Assembly: GCA_035316025.1 (NCBI GenBank)
Contig: DATFXL010000126.1
Location: 16,703 to 80,702, forward strand
Reading direction: 5' to 3'
DNA: 64,000 nucleotides
DNA from: JALZAA01 sp035316025
GTDB lineage: Bacteria; Actinomycetota; Acidimicrobiia; IMCC26256; JACDBD01
In this document: in pieces, positions 41,482-50,484 of the stretch
How the letters are laid out: each line of letters begins with the position of its first letter
How positions within the stretch are numbered: position 1 is the first letter of the stretch
Program-made: the position numbers and the translations under genes
The notes under the pieces: model-generated
Told to the model about the DNA's origin: nothing
Databases searched by the model: none
The model's input: only the letters and a program-made list of their open reading frames with translations

Positions 41482-42111
41482 GTGGACGGCGTGCACGACC
41501 TCGGCGGCATGGAGGGATTCGGCCCCGTCCACGTCGATCCCGACGAGCCGCGCTTCCGCCACGACTGGGAGGCCCGTACCTTCGCCGTCGCGGGCGGCGC
41601 GCTCACCGCCGGCGGGTTCAACACCCCGCAGTTCCGCCACGCCATCGAGAGGATGGAGCCCGGACACTACCTGACGTCTTCGTACTACGAACACTGGCTC
41701 ACGGCCGTCGCGACCCTGCTCGTCGAGGCGGGCACGATCTCCCGTGACGAGCTCGACGCCCGCGCCGAAGGGTGGCCGTTGTCGCACCCGGTCGCCGTCG
41801 ACCCCGGCAGCGTCGACGTGATGACACCGCACGACACGCCCGAGTTCATCGTGGGCGACGCCGTTCGCGTGCGCGACGTCCACTTCGCCGGCCACACGCG
41901 CTGCCCTCGCTATGTCCGCGGTCGCCGGGGGGTCATCGTGCGCGTCGACCCGCCCGCGCCGATCCCGGAGATCGAGGCGCATCGCGGCGAGCGGGTGCTG
42001 GACCCGAACTACTCCGTGCGATTCGACGCCGGCGAGCTCTGGCGCGACGCGTCCGAACCGAACGCCTTGGTACACGTCGATCTCTACGAGCGTTACCTCG
42101 AGCCGGCCTGA
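41482..42111 (+). CDS. nthB: Nitrile hydratase, beta subunit
   Basis: A 209-residue subunit. GTG at 41482 gives the family-typical start DGVHDLGGMEGFGPVHVD; later landmarks are HYLTSSYYEHWLTAVATLLVE, the central FIVGDAVRVRDVHFAGHTRCPRYVRG and ITVRFDAGELW-like FDAGELWRDA, and the end NALVHVDLYERYLEP. The beta subunit packs on the alpha subunit and supplies arginines that stabilise the oxidised claw-setting cysteines; it hydrates nitriles to amides together with alpha. Beta before alpha is the gene order of cobalt enzymes. An open frame upstream is not part of the gene. Confidence 0.93.
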   Translation: MDGVHDLGGMEGFGPVHVDPDEPRFRHDWEARTFAVAGGALTAGGFNTPQFRHAIERMEPGHYLTSSYYEHWLTAVATLLVEAGTISRDELDARAEGWPLSHPVAVDPGSVDVMTPHDTPEFIVGDAVRVRDVHFAGHTRCPRYVRGRRGVIVRVDPPAPIPEIEAHRGERVLDPNYSVRFDAGELWRDASEPNALVHVDLYERYLEPA

Positions 42112-42115
42112 CGAG

Positions 42116-42715
42116 ATGAGCGACGACCACGGGCACCACCCGCAGCCGCTCAGCGATGCGGAACGACGCGCCCGAGCTCTCGAAGACCTGCTGACCGAGA
42201 AGGGTGTCGTCACCGGAGAGTTCATCGACCGCGTCGTCGAGGCATACGCGCAGGACGTCGGACCGATGAACGGTGCCAAGGTCGTGGCCCGGGCATGGGT
42301 CGACCCCGACTACAAGGAGCGGCTGCTCGCCGACGGGACCGCTGCGATCGCCGAGCTCGGCTTCGGCGGGCCCGAAGGTGACCACCTCGTCGCCGTGGAG
42401 AACACGCCGCAGGTGCACAACGTCGTCGTCTGCACGCTGTGCTCGTGCTATCCGTGGCCGGTGCTCGGTCTGCCGCCGACCTGGTACAAGAGCCCGCCGT
42501 ATCGGGCGCGGATGGTCCGCGAGCCCCGAGCTCTCCTTGCCGAGATGGGCTGCGAAGTGCCCGAGGACGTCGAGATCCGCGTGTGGGACTCGAGCGCCGA
42601 GGTCCGGTACCTCGTCGTGCCCGAACGGCCGCCCGGGACCGACGGGGCGAGTGAGGAGGAGCTCGCTGCCGTCGTCAGCCGCGACGCGATGATCGGCGTA
42701 GCCCGGCCGGCATGA
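42116..42715 (+). CDS. nthA: Nitrile hydratase, alpha subunit (cobalt type)
   Basis: A 199-residue subunit carrying the metal site C106-T-L-C109-S-C111. Thr between the first cysteines marks the cobalt class (iron enzymes have Ser). The segment after it, WPVLGLPPTWYKSPPYRARMVREPR, is also diagnostic. Mature activity needs oxidation of two cysteines to sulfinate and sulfenate. ATG at 42116 follows the beta stop by 4 bp; the 3' end overlaps the accessory gene by 4 bp. Hydration of a nitrile to an amide is the expected reaction; no amidase lies nearby to take the product further. Confidence 0.95.
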   Translation: MSDDHGHHPQPLSDAERRARALEDLLTEKGVVTGEFIDRVVEAYAQDVGPMNGAKVVARAWVDPDYKERLLADGTAAIAELGFGGPEGDHLVAVENTPQVHNVVVCTLCSCYPWPVLGLPPTWYKSPPYRARMVREPRALLAEMGCEVPEDVEIRVWDSSAEVRYLVVPERPPGTDGASEEELAAVVSRDAMIGVARPA

Positions 42716-43005
42716 CTGGCGTCGTCCGACCCGATGTGCAGCGGATGGCGGGTGCGGCGGCGCTCCCGCGCGATAACGGCGAGCTCGTGTTCGACGCGCC
42801 GTGGCAGGGGCGCGTCCTGGCCATGGCACTCGCCGTTGTCGAGGAGCGAGATCTCGAATGGGACGACTTCCGCCGACGGCTGATCGCCGCCATCGCAGCC
42901 GACCCCGACCGGCCGTACTACGAGTCGTGGACCGCCGCGCTCACGGATCTGGTCGTCGACGCCGGCGTCATCACCCGGGACGACATCGACACCCGCGCCG
43001 GCTGA
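42712..43005 (+). CDS. Nitrile hydratase accessory protein (cobalt activator, P14K/NhlE-like)
   Basis: A 97-residue protein resembling the small activator subunits of cobalt nitrile hydratases: NGELVFDAPWQGRVLAMALAV, FRRRLIAAIAADPDRPYYESWTAALTDLV (two helices) and GVITRDDIDTR. These proteins resemble the N-terminal part of the beta subunit and swap with alpha to load cobalt and oxidise cysteines. The ATG overlaps the alpha stop, so the three genes form one coupled operon. Confidence 0.85.
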   Translation: MTGVVRPDVQRMAGAAALPRDNGELVFDAPWQGRVLAMALAVVEERDLEWDDFRRRLIAAIAADPDRPYYESWTAALTDLVVDAGVITRDDIDTRAG

Positions 43006-43006
43006 C

Positions 43007-44209
43007 TCAGACGCCGAAGACCCCGTCGAGCCAGTCGAACACGCGCCGGTTCAGGAGCGACCGGTTCAGGATCTCGCAGTGGTCGCCGGCGCCCTCGGCC
43101 TCCGTGAACTCGAGGAGCGCCTTGGGACACGTGAGCTCGTCCAGCAGCGCCGGTGCTCCCTTGCCGAGGGCGTCGTTCTCGGCCGTCGTGAGGAGCGTCG
43201 GGCACCGGATGTCCCGGGCCCGGTCGCCGAGCGTGAACGGTGCGACCGCCTCGAGCCAGTCGCCCAGGTTGTCGGCGCCGTTCACCCAGAAGCCGCGTTT
43301 CATGACGCCCCACTTGGCATGCGGCGAGGCGTCGATACCCGCCCGGAGGGCGGCCAGCGTGTCCTGCGAGGCGCGCGGGAGCGCGTCGACCACATTCTGT
43401 GGAAGGCCCGCCTGCTTCGCCATCTCGACGAAGCCGGTCCAGATGCCGTCGGTGCCGGGGTCGGCGATGCACGCCGCCAGCCGGTGCTCGCTCGAGGCGG
43501 CGCGCAGGGCGAGATAGCCGCCCAGGCTCCAACCCGTCAGCGCGATGCGGTCGGGGTCGACGCCGTCGAAGCCCAGAGCGTGGTCGACGACCGGCGTCAC
43601 GACGTGCTCCCAATCGGCCCGCATCGGCATGCCGTCGTCGATGAGCAGCTTGCCCTGGCCCGGCCCGTCGAAGAACAGGCAGTGGTAGCCGCGGTCGGCA
43701 GCCGCGGCCGCGAACGTGAAGTACATCTCGGTCACGGTGGCGTCGTAGCCGTTCGTGCCGATCAGCAGCGGGCGAGTCTCGCGTTCGTGGCCACGCGCGC
43801 GCACGAGGTACGCCGGCATCGTCGTGTGCTCGTACGGGATCGAGACGGGCTCCACCGGCGGGTCGGTGAGCCGCATCGCCGTGTCGAAGACCTTGATCTG
43901 CCGGTGGAAGCTGTCGACCAGACGCGGGTCGACCGGCACGCCGTAGATGGGGTGGTACGCGACGGCGTAGAAGCAGGCGGCGTGCAGCGAGTACTCACCT
44001 GCACTCGCGACGTGCCCGGCTGCCTCGGCGTCGTTGGCTTCGCTCGCGAGCCGGTCGGCCGCCGCTCGCCACGCGTCGTAGAAGGCGTCGTCGCCGCCGT
44101 CGCCGACGGCCGCCGCGATCGCCGCCACTTCGCCGACGTCGGCGCCGCCGTACGGCGCGAAGCCCAGCGCCCACGACGCGAACTCCTCGTGCAGCGGGTT
44201 CTCGAACAC
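43007..44209 (-). CDS. Alpha/beta hydrolase with N-terminal helical domain
   Basis: A 400-residue hydrolase. The first 130 residues are mostly helical; the core then has VSIPYEHTTMPAYLVRA, LLIGTNGYDATVTEMYFTFAAAA, HCLFFDGPGQGKLL and the nucleophile elbow ALTGWSLGGYLALRAA with catalytic Ser. An Asp in TTAENDALG and His in GAGDHCEILN complete the triad. Helical-domain hydrolases of this type resemble 2,6-dihydroxypseudooxynicotine hydrolase and FrsA. The GTG overlaps the preceding stop region of a small membrane gene. A tail-to-tail overlap region with nitrile hydratase is only 1 bp away. Confidence 0.85.
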   Translation of the reverse strand: MFENPLHEEFASWALGFAPYGGADVGEVAAIAAAVGDGGDDAFYDAWRAAADRLASEANDAEAAGHVASAGEYSLHAACFYAVAYHPIYGVPVDPRLVDSFHRQIKVFDTAMRLTDPPVEPVSIPYEHTTMPAYLVRARGHERETRPLLIGTNGYDATVTEMYFTFAAAAADRGYHCLFFDGPGQGKLLIDDGMPMRADWEHVVTPVVDHALGFDGVDPDRIALTGWSLGGYLALRAASSEHRLAACIADPGTDGIWTGFVEMAKQAGLPQNVVDALPRASQDTLAALRAGIDASPHAKWGVMKRGFWVNGADNLGDWLEAVAPFTLGDRARDIRCPTLLTTAENDALGKGAPALLDELTCPKALLEFTEAEGAGDHCEILNRSLLNRRVFDWLDGVFGV

Positions 44210-44211
44210 GC

Positions 44212-44721
44212 TCAGCGCAGGATCTCGATGAGGAGGACCCAGGCGTTGGTGAGAGCGCCGGTGTACGCGGCGAGGACGGCGACCGGCCACCAGTAGAGGC
44301 CGCCGCCGAGCTCGGCCGCCAAGCTGACGCCGGCGACGGCGAGCACGACAGCGGATCCCAAGCCGAACGAGCGTCGCCGGACGACGGATCCTCGCGGTGG
44401 TCCAGGTCGGCCGGGATCGACCGGCTGCATCGTGGCGTCGCGCTGGAACAAGGAGACGACGAGGAACAGCACCACCGCCAGCACGAGCAGCTCCGCGCTC
44501 AACGCGCCTCGTGCCTGACCCGGGATCAGCACGACCGTCGACGTGGCGAGGACCCAGCCGAGGAGGACCACGGCTTCGGCAGCGCGGTGCACCAGCTGAC
44601 CCGATCCGACGATGTCGCGCAGGTTGATCGAGATGCCGACGAACACGAGGCCGAGCAGCGCCGCCGACGCGCCGACGTGCGCCAGCGCGAAGCTCTCCCA
44701 ATCGGCGGGCTCGTAAGCCAT
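44212..44721 (-). CDS. Four-helix membrane protein, unknown function
   Basis: A 169-residue integral membrane protein. Helix 1 is introduced by FALAHVGASAALLGLVFVGISINL, a signature common to a widespread actinobacterial family of unknown role; three more hydrophobic stretches follow. GAGGAGGAG precedes the ATG. It overlaps in spacing with the hydrolase gene (start 2 bp beyond its stop), so the two are translationally linked. No enzymatic motif is seen. Confidence 0.7.
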   Translation of the reverse strand: MAYEPADWESFALAHVGASAALLGLVFVGISINLRDIVGSGQLVHRAAEAVVLLGWVLATSTVVLIPGQARGALSAELLVLAVVLFLVVSLFQRDATMQPVDPGRPGPPRGSVVRRRSFGLGSAVVLAVAGVSLAAELGGGLYWWPVAVLAAYTGALTNAWVLLIEILR

Positions 44722-44745
44722 CGGGCTCCTCCTCGCCGGGAGAAG

Positions 44746-45150
44746 CTATCCGCCGGCGACGAGGCGCTCGTGTTCCTCCGTGAGCTCGGCGAACATGACC
44801 ATGTTCCCGTTCAGGTCGTCGATCATGAAGATCCGGCCGCCCCACGGTTGATCCTCGGGCTCGGAGAGGATCGTGATCCCGCGGTCCCGGTAGTCGGCGA
44901 ACAGCTCGTCGACGCCGTCGACGTAGAACGTGACGTACGCGGTCGCCGGCTTCGTCGGCGACCTCTTCTCGAAGTGCAGGGTCGTCGCACCCGCCGTGAG
45001 CGAGGCGTGCTCGGGCGGGTCGCCCCACATCTCGTGCTCGAGCTCCAGCCCGAGCTCATCCACGTAGAAGGCGACGGTGCGGGCGACGTCGTCGACGCTG
45101 ATGATGGCGGAGGCGTTCAGGAACTTGTCGCGATGGCGTCCGGTGCTCAT
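44746..45150 (-). CDS. VOC-family bleomycin-resistance-like protein
   Basis: A 134-residue VOC protein. FLNASAIISVDDVARTVAFYVDELGLELE (helix and strand), THTLHFEK-like TTLHFEKRSPTK and the end FMIDDLNGNMVMFAELT suit the glyoxalase/bleomycin-binding group. The usual metal His is Ser in the first strand, so metal-independent ligand binding is likely. A -10 box TACGGT lies 7 nt before the ATG and the neighbouring AraC gene is divergent, with start codons 42 bp apart. Confidence 0.8.
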   Translation of the reverse strand: MSTGRHRDKFLNASAIISVDDVARTVAFYVDELGLELEHEMWGDPPEHASLTAGATTLHFEKRSPTKPATAYVTFYVDGVDELFADYRDRGITILSEPEDQPWGGRIFMIDDLNGNMVMFAELTEEHERLVAGG

Positions 45151-45157
45151 GGGGTTG

Positions 45158-45163
45158 ACCGTA
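45158..45163 (-). promoter_or_regulatory. -10 box for a leaderless transcript
   Basis: Minus-strand TACGGT lies 7 nt before the ATG at 45150. It lies in the region shared with the divergent AraC gene. Confidence 0.5.
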
Positions 45164-45192
45164 TCGAGACATTGCTGGACGCTGATAGCTCC

Positions 45193-45999
45193 GTGGCGAC
45201 AAGCTCTGTCTCGCAGACGACAACCCCGCACCGGCGCGCGGACGACGTCCCGCGGCCGGTGGTCGTCCGCACCGACCGCTACCCCGACGGCAACCGCATG
45301 GGTGCCCACGAGCACCGCAAGGCGCAGCTCGTGTACTCGCCTGACGGCGTGCTGCGCGTCGCGACAGACGTCGGCACCTTCGTCGTGCCGCCAGAGTGGG
45401 CGGTGTGGGTGCCGTCCTGGATGCGGCACGACGTGCAATCGTCCACTCCGCTCACGCTCCGCAGCGTGTACGTCGAGCCGGAGTCGGCGACGAACCTGCC
45501 CGACCGCTGCTGCGTGGTCTCCGTCCCACCGTTGCTGCGCGAGCTCATTCTCGAATCGGCTGCCCTCCCGGACCTCTACGAGGTGGGCGGGCCCGACGGC
45601 CGGCTGATGGCGGTGATCATCGATCGCATCACGGCACTCGATCACCGTCCCGTCGTCGTCCCTCAGGTGCGCGACGAATTACTGCTGCCGATCGCGGACG
45701 CCCTCACGTCGGACCCGGCCGACGCCCGCGGCTTGGACGACTGGGGTCGTCGGCTCGGCGCGAGCAGCCGCACGCTCAGTCGACGCTTCGTCGCCGATGT
45801 GGGCATGCCGTACGCGACGTGGCGTCGCCAGGTCCGGCTGCTCGCAGCGCTCGAGCTTCTCGCCGCCGGCGAGTCGGTGGCAGCGGTCGCCTTCGCGGTC
45901 GGGTACGAGAGCGCGAGCGCGTTCATCGCCGCTTTCACGCGGTCGCTCGGTGTCACGCCGGGCCGATGGTTCCGGAGCGATGCCGCGGCTTCCTCTTGA
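45193..45999 (+). CDS. AraC-family transcriptional regulator
   Basis: A 268-residue regulator. An N-terminal cupin-like ligand domain carries RMGAHEHRKAQLVYSPDGVLRV and VVPPEWAVWVPSWMRHDV (typical of the group). The C-terminal two-helix DNA-binding domain reads LDDWGRRLGASSRTLSRRFVADVGMPYATWRRQVRLL (first helix-turn-helix) and ESVAAVAFAVGYESASAFIAAFTRSLGVTPGRW (second). GTG at 45193 is chosen because it begins after the divergent promoter region. It probably regulates the neighbouring VOC gene and itself, but the ligand is unknown. Confidence 0.88.
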   Translation: MATSSVSQTTTPHRRADDVPRPVVVRTDRYPDGNRMGAHEHRKAQLVYSPDGVLRVATDVGTFVVPPEWAVWVPSWMRHDVQSSTPLTLRSVYVEPESATNLPDRCCVVSVPPLLRELILESAALPDLYEVGGPDGRLMAVIIDRITALDHRPVVVPQVRDELLLPIADALTSDPADARGLDDWGRRLGASSRTLSRRFVADVGMPYATWRRQVRLLAALELLAAGESVAAVAFAVGYESASAFIAAFTRSLGVTPGRWFRSDAAASS

Positions 46000-46031
46000 C
46001 CGCCGTCGTCGGCGAGGAACCGACCTGACCG

Positions 46032-46730
46032 TTATTCCGCTTGTTGCCTGATGCCACCGCGACGACCGATGTTGCTCACGAGCAGGGCGATCACGGTCAC
46101 GAGGTACAGCTGACCGATCAGCGCCTCGAGCACGGCGACCGCGCGTCCCAAGCCGTGGGCAGCGGTCAGGTCGCCGTATCCCGTCGTTGTGAGGGTCACG
46201 AAGCTGAAGTAGAGGTAGTCGGCCACGGTGGCGTGCGATTGCTGCGCGAAGAACGGCTCGGAGTCCAGCGTGCCGATCGCGGAATATGCGAACGACCAGA
46301 CCATCCCGATGAGCACGTAGACGCACACGGCGCCGAGGACTGTTCGGAGGTCGATCACGCGTCGGCGTGCCAGCGAATGGATGATGACAACGGGTGCCGT
46401 GCCGACGAGCAGCAGGTTGAGCAGGAAGAGACTGCCGACGACCCGGTCGCCGCCGATGAAGATCCCGATCGCCGCCGACACGAGAGCGCCAACCACGACG
46501 ACCAGGCCGATTTGCCAGAGACGGTGTCCGACGCCGGAGGCGGCGAAGGCCGCGATCAGCGTGGCGCCCTGGAGCACGACGGCCACGAGCGGGACCCAGT
46601 CGCCCGTCGGTCCGGTGGCGAGGAAGATGAAGGTCGCAAGGAGCAGCAGCAGAACGATGCCGAAGCGGTATGCCGGCTCCCGTGACTCCAGCCTTCTCCT
46701 CGTCTCCCGCCGATCGCCCACCGTTGCCAT
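46032..46730 (-). CDS. Ion channel protein with potassium selectivity filter
   Basis: A 232-residue membrane protein. Five or six hydrophobic segments are present and the pore loop reads LYFSFVTLTTTGYGDLTAA, with the TTTGYGD filter of K+ channels. There is no RCK/TrkA-N domain after it, so gating would differ from classical bacterial channels. The pore helix is preceded by ADY. GGAGGCGTC precedes the ATG at 46730. The function as a potassium channel follows from the filter; regulation and physiological role are unknown. Confidence 0.85.
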   Translation of the reverse strand: MATVGDRRETRRRLESREPAYRFGIVLLLLLATFIFLATGPTGDWVPLVAVVLQGATLIAAFAASGVGHRLWQIGLVVVVGALVSAAIGIFIGGDRVVGSLFLLNLLLVGTAPVVIIHSLARRRVIDLRTVLGAVCVYVLIGMVWSFAYSAIGTLDSEPFFAQQSHATVADYLYFSFVTLTTTGYGDLTAAHGLGRAVAVLEALIGQLYLVTVIALLVSNIGRRGGIRQQAE

Positions 46731-46845
46731 GACGCCTCCTTCGGTGCCACCGCGCCTGTCCGGAGACGATAAGGAAGCTGGGCGAGCGGGCCGGGGATGT
46801 CCCGACCCCCCGAACGGCCGCTGAACGCGCCTTGCGCCGCGGTCG

Positions 46846-48999
46846 CTATCCGCCCCCGGGGCCGCCGCCGGGGCCGGCGTCACCGCCGCCCGGGCCGCCG
46901 TTGCCGTTCGGGACGACCGGTGGGGCCGCCGGCGCGGCCGGGGTGGGCTCGGGTGCGGGGGCCGGAGCGGGAGCCGGTGTCTCGGGCGGCGGCGGCGCCG
47001 CCGATGCCGTGGTCGGCGGGGGAGGCTTCGGGACGTCCGTGGTCCGGCCGGCGAGGGGATCGACGACCTTGCCGGGCGCGTCACACGCCGGTCCCGGGTC
47101 CGGGAACGGGTCGTTGGGCATGTTCTGGGTCGCCGGGATCATGAAGGAGCGCCAAATCGCGTTCGGGATGCCGGCTCCGAACCCGGCGCCCGGTTGGTCC
47201 ACGTCGGGGTTGCCGTGCCAGACGAACGACACGAGGTCGGGCGTCCCACCGAGGAACGCCGAGCTGATCTGGTTGTCGTTGGTCCCCGTCTTGCCGAAGG
47301 CGTCGTGGCCCGGGATCCCCTTGCCGGCCGCCGTGCCGGTCTCGATGGGGCCGTGGAGGATGCTGACCTCGCAGTGGGCCACGTCGGGGTCGAGCGCGCG
47401 TGCGCCGGGCCGGCCGGTCTCGTCGAAGACCACCTTGCCGTCGGGACCGACGACCTTCGACACGAAGACCGGATCATGGTGGATCCCGTCACCGGCGATC
47501 GTCGACGTGATGTTCGCCATCTCGAGCGGCGTGATCGAGACGACGCCGAGGGTGAACGTCAGCACGCGCCACTCGTTCACCGGCTGGCGCCCGGCGACGT
47601 TGGGAAGCATGCCCATTTTCTGGGCCGTGTCGATGACCTTGTCGAGCCCCACGCTCGTCGACAGACGCACGAACGCGCAGTTCACCGAGTCCGCCGTCGC
47701 CGTGTCGACGGTCATCATCCCCTCGCCGGGTTCGGCGTTGCTCGTCTGACCGGGGAAGCCGCGCACGCTGCAGGGATCGGTGCCGTCGACCTGGTCGTTG
47801 CGTGAGTAGCCGTTCTGCAGAATCGTTGCCAGCGTCGTGACCTTGAAGCTCGATCCCACCTGACGGCCGGCACCGTCGACGGCGAGGTTGAACTTCGACG
47901 CGCTATACGGACGGTTGTCGCCCATCGCCTTCACGTAGCCCGTTTTGGGGTCCATGGCGACGAGCGCGGCTCCGAATCCCGGCTTGGCCCCGTTGAGTCC
48001 GCTGGCGATCGCGTTGTCGGCCATCTGCTGGAGTGACGGGTCTTCCGTCGTGTACACCTGCAGCCCACCCTGGAGCAGCTTGTTGCGCCGCTCCTGAGGA
48101 GTCGCGCCGAGCCGCGGGTCGTTGAGCAGGACCTCTTGCGCGCGCTCGGTCCATGCGTTGTCGGGTCGCAGGTCGGACGTCGGCTTCACCGTCGGCAGCG
48201 GCTCCCGAGCAGCCTGGTTCGCCTCGTCCTGAGTGATGTAGTGCTGCTTGACCATCGTGGCGAGAACCTCGCCGCGTCGCTTGAGCGCGCGGTCGGCGTG
48301 CACGAAGGGGTTGTCGCCCTCGGGGTTCTGGATCAGGCCCGCCATCAGCGCGGCCTCGCCAAGGGTGAGCTCGCTCATCTGCTTCCCGCGTACGCCGAAG
48401 GGCGCGTTCGGATCGGGAGTGAGGAAGAAGCGCCGCGCCGTCGCCTTGACGCCATACGAGCCCTGCCCGAAGTAGACCGTGTTGAGGTACTGCTTCAGGA
48501 TCTCGCGCTTCGAGTATTTGTCGTTGAGGCGGTAGGCGAGGATGAGCTCCTTCGCCTTCCGTTGGATATCGCGCTTGTTGCCGAGAATGCGGTTCTTGAC
48601 CAGCTGTTGCGTGATGGTCGACCCGCCTTGGCTGATCTTTCCCGATGTCAGGTTCTCGACGAAGGCGCGCGAGACGCCGCCGACGTCGATGCCCGGGTTC
48701 TTCCAGAACGTCTTGTCCTCGGTCGCGATCACCGCGTTGATCAGGATCTGTGGGACCTCGTTGAGCGCGGCCGGGTCCCGGTCCTGCACGCCGAGCTTCC
48801 CGATGGTGTTGCCGGCGGCGTCGTACACCGTCGTCGGCTGGGACAGCTCGCCCAGGCTGTTGACCGTCGCGTGGTAGGTGTGCGCCACCGCGATCTGCCG
48901 GGCGCCGGGCACGAGGGCGGCCAGACAGACACCGAGCGCGAGGCCGCCGACCACGATGATGGCCATGAACCGTGTGAGTACCTGAGCGGGCTTCGGCAT
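46846..48999 (-). CDS. Class A penicillin-binding protein (glycosyltransferase/transpeptidase)
   Basis: A 717-residue bifunctional peptidoglycan synthase. One N-terminal membrane helix (residues 12-31) is followed by GT51: catalytic Glu94 in IATEDKTFW, then QGGSTITQQLVKNRIL (125-140) and the active-site region FGQGSYGVKATARRFF. The transpeptidase has the SxxK serine S383 in GSSFKVTTL, SVN at 438-440 and KTG at 570-572. The tail from about residue 640 is Pro/Ala/Gly-rich repeats, likely an extracellular linker. It polymerises and cross-links peptidoglycan on the outer face. It is a housekeeping-type gene upstream of the membrane protein at 49144. Confidence 0.95.
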   Translation of the reverse strand: MPKPAQVLTRFMAIIVVGGLALGVCLAALVPGARQIAVAHTYHATVNSLGELSQPTTVYDAAGNTIGKLGVQDRDPAALNEVPQILINAVIATEDKTFWKNPGIDVGGVSRAFVENLTSGKISQGGSTITQQLVKNRILGNKRDIQRKAKELILAYRLNDKYSKREILKQYLNTVYFGQGSYGVKATARRFFLTPDPNAPFGVRGKQMSELTLGEAALMAGLIQNPEGDNPFVHADRALKRRGEVLATMVKQHYITQDEANQAAREPLPTVKPTSDLRPDNAWTERAQEVLLNDPRLGATPQERRNKLLQGGLQVYTTEDPSLQQMADNAIASGLNGAKPGFGAALVAMDPKTGYVKAMGDNRPYSASKFNLAVDGAGRQVGSSFKVTTLATILQNGYSRNDQVDGTDPCSVRGFPGQTSNAEPGEGMMTVDTATADSVNCAFVRLSTSVGLDKVIDTAQKMGMLPNVAGRQPVNEWRVLTFTLGVVSITPLEMANITSTIAGDGIHHDPVFVSKVVGPDGKVVFDETGRPGARALDPDVAHCEVSILHGPIETGTAAGKGIPGHDAFGKTGTNDNQISSAFLGGTPDLVSFVWHGNPDVDQPGAGFGAGIPNAIWRSFMIPATQNMPNDPFPDPGPACDAPGKVVDPLAGRTTDVPKPPPPTTASAAPPPPETPAPAPAPAPEPTPAAPAAPPVVPNGNGGPGGGDAGPGGGPGGG

Positions 49000-49143
49000 T
49001 TCAGGGTTGGTGTCGGCGAATACGGCGATCCGTCCCCCCGCTCATGATGACGCATTGCCGGTGGCTCTTGGTCGCGGGGGCCGAGTCGCCCCAAGGGCTC
49101 GCGTGGCCCGGGGGGCGCGTCCGGCACGCCGGATCCCGCCAGC

Positions 49144-50478
49144 TCAGCAGTCGCGCCGGATGCGATAGACGTCGAAGGCCCTCTTCGCGGTGACCGTGTG
49201 CGCGCCGACGAGGCTCTCGGCGCACGGCCGGGAGCTCCGATGCTTCAGCTCGCGCAGCAGGTCGTGCTCGTTCGTCCGCCATTCGCGGTCGTAGCTCTCG
49301 AAGATGATCACGTAGTCGACCCGACGGTTCTTCAGGAACTGCGAATAGGCCGCGACGTCGGGCCAGCTGTGGCGGGCGATGCTCTCGGGGAAGAACTCGG
49401 AGTCGAGCCGCCCGTGGTGCTCCACGACCTGGTACATGCCGATCTTGCCGTCGTGGGCCCGAAGGATGCGGTAGGTCGCGCCCGGTACGAACTTGTCCGA
49501 CCTGATGAACGACAGCAACTGGGTGTCGGGCTTCCGGTTCAGCCCACCCCATGAGTACGTCGCTTCGAGGGGCTCCATCAACACGATGTTCGATAGCAAC
49601 AACACGGCGAAGACGCCGCCCGCGATCCGTGCCGGAGCGAGTGAGGGCGTCCCCGTCGATTCGAACCGTCGTTGCACCGCCACCAGCGCGATTGGCACGG
49701 CGAGGATGAGGCTTCGGACCGCGACCGTCCCGACGAACGCGGTGGCGACCACTACCGGCGAGGTGTCGACGAACACCGGCGAGGCGACCACGAGCCACGC
49801 CGCCGGGATCGCCGGGATGAGCGACAGCGCGTAGTAGCGGATGAGCCGACGTCGGTCCGGCTCCCAGTGCCACCAGAAGGCGACGAGGAGGAGTCCGATC
49901 GGGAGGACGACGGCGGGGTGCGTCGCCTGACCGAGCCCGGCGAGCACCGCCGCCAGCGCGTACCGACGTCGTCGCCATGCGCCCACCGCGCCCACGAGCA
50001 TCGACGCGCCCCAGAGGAAGGGCAGCTGCCCGATGATCGACGCGACCACCAGTGCCGGATTCACGAGCACGGCCGCCGCCCACCAGCCCCGTCGCAGCTC
50101 CGGGAACGCCCAGAACGTCGCCCCGATGAGGCCGATCGTCCCCACGACCAGCCAAAGGGTCACGACCCAGTCGCCCAGCACCGGCCGCAGCAGCGCCGCG
50201 CTCAGCCAGGGCAGGAACGCGTACGGGAACGCCAGGGCCTTGCCGTGACCGATCACGGGCATCGCCCAGGGCACGTGGTGGAGCCGCCAGATCCGGTCGC
50301 TCACGAACCAGACGTGCCCGTAGTTGCTGATCGAGTCGTCGGAGACGAAGACCGCGTGCCGCAGGATCAGGAGCAGCACCACCGCCCAGCCGGCGCCGAC
50401 GATCCAGAGGGCGATCGCCGACGAGCGAGCGGCATTCGCGTCAGCCGAGAGGGTCCCGTGCCCCCCCTGCGGAGCCAT
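49144..50478 (-). CDS. Polytopic membrane protein, glycosyltransferase-C-like
   Basis: A 444-residue membrane protein with about ten hydrophobic helices; the N-terminal loop VSDDSISNYGHVWFVSDRIWRLHHVP lies between helices 1 and 2 and contains the acidic DD that is often catalytic in GT-C lipid-linked sugar transferases. The C-terminal 130 residues are soluble (PDTQLLSFIRSDKFVPGATY, YSQFLKNRRVDYVIIFESYDREW). A polyprenyl-phosphate-dependent sugar transferase is the best guess, but no family signature is decisive. The ATG is 6 nt past a TACTTT -10 box, so the transcript is probably leaderless. Confidence 0.6.
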   Translation of the reverse strand: MAPQGGHGTLSADANAARSSAIALWIVGAGWAVVLLLILRHAVFVSDDSISNYGHVWFVSDRIWRLHHVPWAMPVIGHGKALAFPYAFLPWLSAALLRPVLGDWVVTLWLVVGTIGLIGATFWAFPELRRGWWAAAVLVNPALVVASIIGQLPFLWGASMLVGAVGAWRRRRYALAAVLAGLGQATHPAVVLPIGLLLVAFWWHWEPDRRRLIRYYALSLIPAIPAAWLVVASPVFVDTSPVVVATAFVGTVAVRSLILAVPIALVAVQRRFESTGTPSLAPARIAGGVFAVLLLSNIVLMEPLEATYSWGGLNRKPDTQLLSFIRSDKFVPGATYRILRAHDGKIGMYQVVEHHGRLDSEFFPESIARHSWPDVAAYSQFLKNRRVDYVIIFESYDREWRTNEHDLLRELKHRSSRPCAESLVGAHTVTAKRAFDVYRIRRDC

Positions 50479-50484
50479 GAGTGA

